Shown: positions 59,002 to 64,000 of the stretch, one piece after another
How the letters are laid out: each line of letters starts with the position of its first letter
Position numbering within the stretch: position 1 is the stretch's first letter
Assembly: GCA_016719295.1 (NCBI GenBank)
Contig: JADKAF010000002.1
Coordinates: forward strand, 141,908-205,907
DNA length: 64,000 nucleotides
Origin: Planctomycetota bacterium
GTDB taxonomy: Bacteria; Planctomycetota; UBA1135; JADKAF01
Reading direction: 5' to 3'
Program-made: the position numbers and the translations under genes
The notes under the pieces: generated by a model
The model's database searches: none
The model's input: only the letters and a program-made list of their open reading frames with translations
Told to the model about the DNA's origin: nothing

Positions 59002-61116
59002 GTGGCCGACGCGCGGCCAGCGAACGCGCCCTTCGAGCCCCACGTCCCCGCCAGCGAGAGCGCGCCGGAGCTGAGCTTCCGCGCGCTCTTGCTGGGCTCG
59101 GTGCTCGGCATCGTCTTCGGCGCGGCGTCGACCTACCTCGCGCTGCGCGTCGGCCTCACCACGACGGCTTCGGTGCCGATCGCCGTGCTCGCCGTGTGGG
59201 CGCTGAAGCGCCGCGGCGAGCAGCGCGCGATCCTGGAGCACAACATCGTGCAGACCACCGGATCGGCGGGCGAGTCCGTCGCCGCCGCGGTGGTCTTCAC
59301 GGTGCCCGCGCTGATCTACCTCGGCTTCCCGCTGGAAGTCGGTCTCACGACCTTGATCGCGCTGACCGGCGGCGTGCTCGGCGTGCTGATGATGGTGCCG
59401 CTGCGGCGCTACCTCATCGTGCGCGAGCACGGCGTGCTCCGTTATCCCGAGGGCAAGGCCGCGGCCGAGATCCTGAAGGCGGGCGAACGCGGCGGCACCT
59501 CGGCGACGAAGGTCTTCGTCGGCCTCGGCGTCGGCGCCGCGTGGAAGTCGCTCACCGCGATCTTCGGCGGGGTGAAGGGCAGCGTGCACGCCGCGGTGCC
59601 GGGCTACAAGGGCGCGGAGGTCGCGTGCGAGGTCGCGCCCGAGCTGATGGGCGTCGGCTACATCCTGGGCTGGCGCACGAGCGTGATGATGGTCGCGGGC
59701 AGCTTGCTCGCGAGCTTCGTGCTCGTGCCGATGATCGTGCTCTTCGGCAGCGGCTTGTCGGAGGCGCTGGCCCCCGCCACGGAGCGCATCGCCGACATGT
59801 CGCCCGGCCAGGTGTGGAGGAACTACATCCGCCACATCGGCGCGGGCGCCGTCGCCACCGGCGGCATCTTCGCGCTGCTGCGCGCGCTGCCGGCGATCTG
59901 GAGCGCCCTCTCGGCGTCGTTCGGCGCGCTCACCGGCCGCGGCGGTGCCGCGGCGAGCACGCTGCGCACCGAGCGCGATGTCCCGCTGCCCGTGCTGCTC
60001 GGCGGCGGGGCGCTCGTGCTCTTGATGATCTGGCTCATCCCGGCCTTCGAGATGCACCTGCTCGGGGCGCTCCTGATCCTCGTGCTGGGCTTCCTCTTCT
60101 CGGTCGTCTCCTCGCGCGTCACCGGCGAGGTCGGCTCCTCCTCCTGCCCGCTCTCGGGCATGACCATCGGCGTGCTGATGGCGATCTGCGGCGTCTTCCT
60201 CGCCGTCGGCTGGGAAGGCTCGGCCTACTCGCGGCTCGCGCTGATCATCGGCGCGGTGATCTGCATCGCGATCTCGAACGCCGGCACCTGCTCGCAGGAC
60301 CTGAAGACCGGCTATCTGCTGGGCGCGACCCCCGTGCGCCAGCAGGGCGCGCTCCTGATCGGCGTGCTGACCTCCGTGCTCGCCGTCGGCTGGACGAGCT
60401 ATCTCCTGAACCTGAGCGAGACCAAGGAGACGAAGCTCGAGCAGGTCTTCGCGGTGCCGCGAGCGGCGCTCGAGCGCGCGCAGGACGTGGAGTCGCTGAG
60501 CGACGGGCAGCGCTACGCCTTCGTGCGCTTGGCGAAGGACGAGGCCACCGCGAATCAAGCCGAGGGCATCTACTTGGTCGAGCGCGCGAGCGGCGAAGCG
60601 CGCTACCTCCGCGAGGACGGCATCGGCGCCGGTCGCCTGCAAGCGCCGCAGGCGAAGCTGATGTCGGTCGTGATCGACGGCCTGCTGGGTCACCGGCTCC
60701 CGTGGAACCTGATCCTGATCGGCGTCGCGATCGCGCTCTTCATCGAGCTCCTGGGCTTCCGCTCGCTCACCTTCGCGGTCGGCGTCTATCTGCCGCTCGC
60801 CTCGACGCTGCCGGTCTTCCTCGGCGGCGCGGTGCGGCGCCTCGCGGATCTGCGCTACCGCCGCGAGCTCGATGCGGAGGACGAGCCCGAAGGCGTGCTC
60901 TACTCCTCGGGCGTCATCGCGGGTGCCTCGATCCTCGGCATCCTCTCCGCGGCGCTCGCGTTCCTGCCCGGCTACGACGCCGACCTGACCCTGCACCCGA
61001 GCTTGGCCTTCCTGCGCCATCTCCCGTTCGCGGCCTCCGACGCCTTCGGCGTCGCGGTGATCGCGGCCATAGGCTGGTGCCTCTTCCGCGGCGCCGCCGG
61101 AGCGAAGCGCTCGTGA
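59002..61116 (+). CDS. OPT-family transporter, copy 2, with extra loop
   Basis: The 704-residue paralogue of the preceding gene has ALLLGSVLGIVFGAASTYLA, NIVQTTGSAGESVAAAVVF, REHGVLRYPEGKAAAEIL, CPLSGMTIGVLMAICGVFL and NAGTCSQDLKTGYLLGATP. It differs by about 70 hydrophilic residues between two TM helices (from SETKETKLEQVF to EDGIGAGRL, about residues 470-545), where copy 1 has a short Gly-rich loop. The insert has an internal VPRAALERAQD/YAFVRLAKDEATANQAEG pattern and could be a small periplasmic or cytoplasmic domain. Start GTG 59002, 3 bp after copy 1; stop overlaps the hemerythrin gene (GTGA). Confidence 0.93.
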   Translation: MADARPANAPFEPHVPASESAPELSFRALLLGSVLGIVFGAASTYLALRVGLTTTASVPIAVLAVWALKRRGEQRAILEHNIVQTTGSAGESVAAAVVFTVPALIYLGFPLEVGLTTLIALTGGVLGVLMMVPLRRYLIVREHGVLRYPEGKAAAEILKAGERGGTSATKVFVGLGVGAAWKSLTAIFGGVKGSVHAAVPGYKGAEVACEVAPELMGVGYILGWRTSVMMVAGSLLASFVLVPMIVLFGSGLSEALAPATERIADMSPGQVWRNYIRHIGAGAVATGGIFALLRALPAIWSALSASFGALTGRGGAAASTLRTERDVPLPVLLGGGALVLLMIWLIPAFEMHLLGALLILVLGFLFSVVSSRVTGEVGSSSCPLSGMTIGVLMAICGVFLAVGWEGSAYSRLALIIGAVICIAISNAGTCSQDLKTGYLLGATPVRQQGALLIGVLTSVLAVGWTSYLLNLSETKETKLEQVFAVPRAALERAQDVESLSDGQRYAFVRLAKDEATANQAEGIYLVERASGEARYLREDGIGAGRLQAPQAKLMSVVIDGLLGHRLPWNLILIGVAIALFIELLGFRSLTFAVGVYLPLASTLPVFLGGAVRRLADLRYRRELDAEDEPEGVLYSSGVIAGASILGILSAALAFLPGYDADLTLHPSLAFLRHLPFAASDAFGVAVIAAIGWCLFRGAAGAKRS

Positions 61117-61616
61117 GCGACTGCCGCACGGGCTGCGGCGACGAGGCGCGCCACGTCACCGGAGCTCCCGGGCTCGCGGCTTGGCTAGCACCCCACCTTC
61201 ACTTCGAGCAGCTCCTCGAGAAGCACCGCATCGCGCTGATGCAGCTCGATCTGCCGGTCGCGCAGCGCGCGCTCGAGGAGTTCGCGTTCGCGCTGCGTGA
61301 GCACATCGCGCTCGAGGAGCAGTGGATCCTCCCGCGCTACGCCGCGCTCGAAGCGCCGCCAGGCGGGGCGCTGGCGCTCTTCACCGGCGAGCACCAGAAG
61401 CTGCTCGAGTTCGTGCGCCGCTTCGAGCGCGCGCTGCGGACCTTGGCCGCCGAAGGTCCCGCGCATCGCAAGGTCCTGCCGTTGCTCGACCAGCAGGCGA
61501 CCTTCAAGAACCTGCTCGAGCACCACGACGCCCGCGAGCGGAACCTGCTCTACCCGACGCTCGAGAAGCAGCTCTCCGCCGCCGAGCAGCGCACCCTCTG
61601 CGACGCGCTGCGATGA
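61113..61616 (+). CDS. hemerythrin-domain protein
   Basis: The 167-residue four-helix-bundle protein has a likely di-iron site. Helices carry HFEQLLEKHR, LREHIALEEQWILP, FTGEHQKLLEFV and FKNLLEHHDARERNLLYP, matching the His, His-x3-Glu, His, and His-x4-Glu/Asp order of bacterial hemerythrin-like proteins. Such proteins bind O2 or NO or store iron. Starting at GTG 61113, it overlaps the stop of the second OPT gene and ends overlapping the next start (ATGA). It is tightly coupled to the transporters, so a role in handling iron taken up by OPT is reasonable but inferred. Confidence 0.85.
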   Translation: MSDCRTGCGDEARHVTGAPGLAAWLAPHLHFEQLLEKHRIALMQLDLPVAQRALEEFAFALREHIALEEQWILPRYAALEAPPGGALALFTGEHQKLLEFVRRFERALRTLAAEGPAHRKVLPLLDQQATFKNLLEHHDARERNLLYPTLEKQLSAAEQRTLCDALR

Positions 61617-62260
61617 AGCCGCTCGCGGTCGGCACTTGGAACTTCTCCGGCACCTTGGCCGAGCGTCTCGCGAAGTGCGCCCGGGCGGGCTTCCGCTGGA
61701 TCGAGCTCCGCGACGACGAGCCGACGCGAGCGCTCGCGCTGGAGGAGCTCGACGCGCACGGCCTCGGAGTCGCGCTCTTCGAGGAGAGCACCTCCCATGC
61801 GTTCGATCCGCGCGCGATCGGGTCCGCCGCCGCGCTCGGCGCGCGCGCGTTCCTGCACGCGGCGCGCGATCTCGGCACGCTCCCCTCGAGGATCGCGCTC
61901 GCCTCCGCGCACGGTTTGCGCTCGCTCGTGCGCGCCAGCGATCCCGCGGCGCAGGCCCATCCCGAGCTCGCGCTGCTCTGGGATAGCTGGGACGCCGAAG
62001 GTCGCTCGCTCGATGCCACGGCGCTCGCGCCGCGCCTCGGCTACCTGCGCTTCCGCGACGGCCGTGGCGCGGAGAGAACCGCGCTCGGCGGCGGCGAGGT
62101 CGATCTCCGCGCCCAGATGCGCGCGCTGAGCGAAGTCCTGCGCGTGCTGCCGTGCTGGGGTATCGACTTCGAGGGCTGTCCGCAGGCCGAGCGCGAAGCG
62201 CGCAAGGCCACCGGCTTCCTGCGCGCGCGGGCGATAGAGCTCACGCCTCCCTCGATCTAG
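61613..62260 (+). CDS. TIM-barrel (xylose isomerase-like) protein, short
   Basis: The 215-residue protein shows (beta/alpha) rhythm: KPLAVGTWNFSGTLAERLAK, FRWIELRDDEPTRALALEE, RIALASAHGLRSLVRASDP, ELALLWDSWDAEGRSLDA, LGYLRFRDGRG and LPCWGIDFEGC. This fits the sugar phosphate isomerase/epimerase (AP endonuclease 2-like) superfamily, with about 8 short units. It is short for the family and I see no full set of metal ligands. It overlaps the hemerythrin gene (ATGA) and ends the operon of two transporters, hemerythrin and this gene. Function unknown. Confidence 0.6.
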   Translation: MKPLAVGTWNFSGTLAERLAKCARAGFRWIELRDDEPTRALALEELDAHGLGVALFEESTSHAFDPRAIGSAAALGARAFLHAARDLGTLPSRIALASAHGLRSLVRASDPAAQAHPELALLWDSWDAEGRSLDATALAPRLGYLRFRDGRGAERTALGGGEVDLRAQMRALSEVLRVLPCWGIDFEGCPQAEREARKATGFLRARAIELTPPSI

Positions 62261-62361
62261 CGTTCGCCTCGACTTCGGCGAGGCGAAGCCCGCTCGCTCT
62301 GGGCAAGCCTGCCGCCTGCGTACAATGCGGCGCACCATCGCTCTCCATCGAGGCTTCGCCC

Positions 62362-63036
62362 ATGCCGACCTTCGACCGCGTGCAACGCCGCATCCTCGGC
62401 GTGCTGTTCGAGAAGAAGACGACCACTCCCGACGTGTATCCGATGACCGTGCCGGCGCTGCTCGCCGGCGCGAACCAGAAGTCGAATCGCGATCCCGAGA
62501 TGGAGCTCGCGCAATGGGAGCTCGAAGGCTGCCTGCGCTCGCTCTTGATCGACGGCTGGGTGCGCGAGGTGCAGAAGGCCGGCGCGCGCGCCTCTCGCTA
62601 CGAGGAGCGCTTCCAAGAGCGCCTCGGGCTCGACAAGCCGAAGGCCGCGATCATGGCCGAGCTCCTGCTGCGCGGAGCTTCGACGCTGAACGACCTCCAC
62701 ACGCGCGCGCAGCGCATGGCCGCCGTCGGCGCGCGCGAGGAGCTGCAGGTGCGCCTCGACGAGCTGGCCGAGGCGGGCCTCGTCGAGCTGCTCCCGAAGC
62801 AGACGGGCCAGCGCGAGCCGCGTTGGATGCACCGCCTGACGCCCCCGCAGGAGGCGCCCGAAGCGCATCGGCTCGATGCCCCCGAGAGCTCGGGAGCGCC
62901 TTCGGGCGGAGCCGCTCGCCAGCCGCTCAGCGAGCGCATCGAGCTCCTGGAGAGCGAAGTCGCCGCCCTGCGCGAAGCGCTGCGGGCCACGCGCCTCTCC
63001 CTCGGCCTGCCAGGGGACGTGGAAAGATCTTCCTGA
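62362..63036 (+). CDS. YceH family protein (DUF480)
   Basis: The 224-residue protein has tandem winged-helix folds. The first (~1-90) shows RRILGVLFEKKTTTPDVYPM, NQKSNRDPEMELAQWELEG and LIDGWVREVQKAGARASRY. The second (~90-170) shows KAAIMAELLLRGASTLNDL and LAEAGLVELLPKQTGQREPR. The phrase NQKSNRDP is diagnostic. A C-terminal coiled-coil ending (ERIELLESEVAALREALRAT) follows a disordered linker, as in other members. The cellular role of the family is unknown. Start ATG 62362 gives the canonical short N-terminus. Confidence 0.92.
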   Translation: MPTFDRVQRRILGVLFEKKTTTPDVYPMTVPALLAGANQKSNRDPEMELAQWELEGCLRSLLIDGWVREVQKAGARASRYEERFQERLGLDKPKAAIMAELLLRGASTLNDLHTRAQRMAAVGAREELQVRLDELAEAGLVELLPKQTGQREPRWMHRLTPPQEAPEAHRLDAPESSGAPSGGAARQPLSERIELLESEVAALREALRATRLSLGLPGDVERSS

Positions 63037-63139
63037 GCGACGCGCGCCGGAGCTCCCCGGGCCAAGCTGCATCAAGGACCGCTCACGCAGAGGTCGAAAG
63101 GTGCATCGGAACCCCGAGGAGAAGTCCCCAGCCGACGCC

Positions 63140-63964
63140 ATGGACGAGGTGGAACCCGCGCGCTCCGAAGGACGTGCGGAGGAAGCGAGCGTAGTCGATG
63201 CTCTCGCGCGCTTCCTCCTCTCCTTCGATCTGCCCGAGGAGGAACGCTTTCCTCCCGGAGCGGAGCCCATCGTGCCGCCAGCGCTGCGCGAGCGCTTGCG
63301 GCGCGCGCTGGAGGAGGTGGCGGGCGAAACGGGTCGTGCGAGCGTCCGCCATGGGCGCCTCCGGGTCGCCCTCGAGAGCTGCACCGACGGCGAGCAACGC
63401 GTCGTGATGGCCGGCGTGCTGCGCGAGAGCAGCTCGCGCTCGCCGCAGTCGCGCTCCATGGAGCGCCCGCTGCGCTGGCCCGCGGCGCCCGTCGCCGCGG
63501 AGCCGCTGCTCCCGCGCAGCATCTCCGGCGACAGCTTCCAGCAGCACTTCCGCGGGCTGCGCGGCGAGTTCTATGCGATGCGCCCGCGCGATCTGATCCA
63601 GTTCTTCTGCTCGTGCGGCACGACCGTCGAGGTGCGCTTCCAGACGAACCTCGCCGAGCGCGGCGAGGTCCTGATCGAGCAAGGCAACGTGCGGCACTGC
63701 GCGACCGGCGAGCTCGTCGGCGATGACGCCGCGCGCGTCATGATGCTGTGGGAGTCGGGCGACTTCCTGACGCGCCCTCTGCGCGAGTCTCCGCCGAACA
63801 CCGTCTCGCTGCCGTGGATGACGCTCATGCTCGAGCACGCGCGCGAGATCGACGAGAGCGGCGAGTTCGCCACCGTGAGCGCCGAGATCCGTCCGGAGAC
63901 CCTCGAAGCGCTGCCCGACTGGCTGGACACCGAGACGCAAGTCGGGGACGAGCCGGCGCTCTAG
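63140..63964 (+). CDS. DUF4388-type signalling protein
   Basis: The 274-residue protein has an acidic N-terminal ~120 residues (LARFLLSFDLPEEERFPPG) and a conserved unit at ~140-225 (FRGLRGEFYAMRPRDLIQF, TVEVRFQTNLAERGEVLIEQ, GNVRHCATGELVGDDAA, MMLWESGDFLTRPL). This is the pattern of DUF4388 (GxLxxxxxxDLLQ...G.l.f..G.i.hA...G..A...L..W..G.F). Such domains often accompany two-component or kinase signalling proteins. Start ATG 63140 is chosen; GTG 63101 in the same frame is possible. It runs close to the end of the window and its neighbours cannot be seen. Confidence 0.7.
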   Translation: MDEVEPARSEGRAEEASVVDALARFLLSFDLPEEERFPPGAEPIVPPALRERLRRALEEVAGETGRASVRHGRLRVALESCTDGEQRVVMAGVLRESSSRSPQSRSMERPLRWPAAPVAAEPLLPRSISGDSFQQHFRGLRGEFYAMRPRDLIQFFCSCGTTVEVRFQTNLAERGEVLIEQGNVRHCATGELVGDDAARVMMLWESGDFLTRPLRESPPNTVSLPWMTLMLEHAREIDESGEFATVSAEIRPETLEALPDWLDTETQVGDEPAL

Positions 63965-64000
63965 CGAGGCGGAGCAGCGATCGCGACGCGCGTCGCGATC

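Overview
The window is a GC-rich bacterial chromosome segment that fits an uncultured or little-studied member of the Planctomycetota. This is inferred from gene content; no 16S gene is present. The pointers are a SecD-SecF fusion with an oversized periplasmic part, an LpxC-FabZ fusion, an ECF sigma factor overlapping a membrane Ser/Thr kinase, several large secreted proteins with a common kind of C-terminal beta-rich region, and DCDGNG-type calcium-binding repeats. LpxC, BamA, an OmpH/Skp-like protein and an MCE protein indicate a cell with an LPS-type outer membrane.

Layout. 1-1685: end of an MCE/MlaD-type protein and a secreted protein with a SecD-head-like end. 1723-8223: ribE (minus) diverges from trmD-rplS-secDF (plus). 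8388-11446: nadB-hflX (minus). 11447-12823: a repeat-rich stretch with a small orphan gene upstream of lexA (12824-13495). 13633-16943: speA and an L,D-transpeptidase (minus). 17451-30598: a long minus-strand housekeeping block, read as glmU-prs-rplY-pth-rpsF-rpsR-rplI-dnaB-bamA-ompH-lpxC/fabZ-oxidoreductase. It joins precursor supply, translation, replication and outer-membrane biogenesis, and is broken by several hairpins. 30785-32398: a degenerate pyroglutamyl-peptidase-like gene diverging from a carboxymuconolactone-decarboxylase-like gene. 32437-38337: a signalling operon (FHA-GAF-AAA+ sigma-54 activator, giant Ser/Thr kinase, small FHA protein). 38486-42633: a MEMO-family protein, a TVP38/DedA-like membrane protein and ComEC. 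43168-47130: a secreted CHRD protein, and a sigma factor with its kinase. 47450-56799: an accessory run of secreted proteins (ABM-like protein, unknown secreted protein, M14 carboxypeptidase, two tandem PQQ-type sugar dehydrogenase-like proteins flanking a lipoprotein). 57010-62260: two OPT transporters overlapping a hemerythrin-domain protein and a TIM-barrel-like protein. 62362-63964: a YceH family protein and a DUF4388 protein.

Five genes (rplS, the pcp-like gene, comEC, the second kinase, the second sugar dehydrogenase) are broken by one single reading-frame shift each. Three of the shifts lie in short G or C runs. In an essential ribosomal gene this is more likely sequencing or assembly error than decay, but it cannot be settled from the sequence alone.

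The most unusual content is: an in-frame proline-rich insertion in the TrmD interdomain linker plus a 4 x 27-bp repeat forming its tail; a similar beta-rich C-terminal region on otherwise unrelated secreted proteins; a perfect 83-bp palindrome; tandem repeats with built-in hairpins in gaps and gene ends; and a direct-repeat LexA-like operator upstream of a small gene next to lexA.
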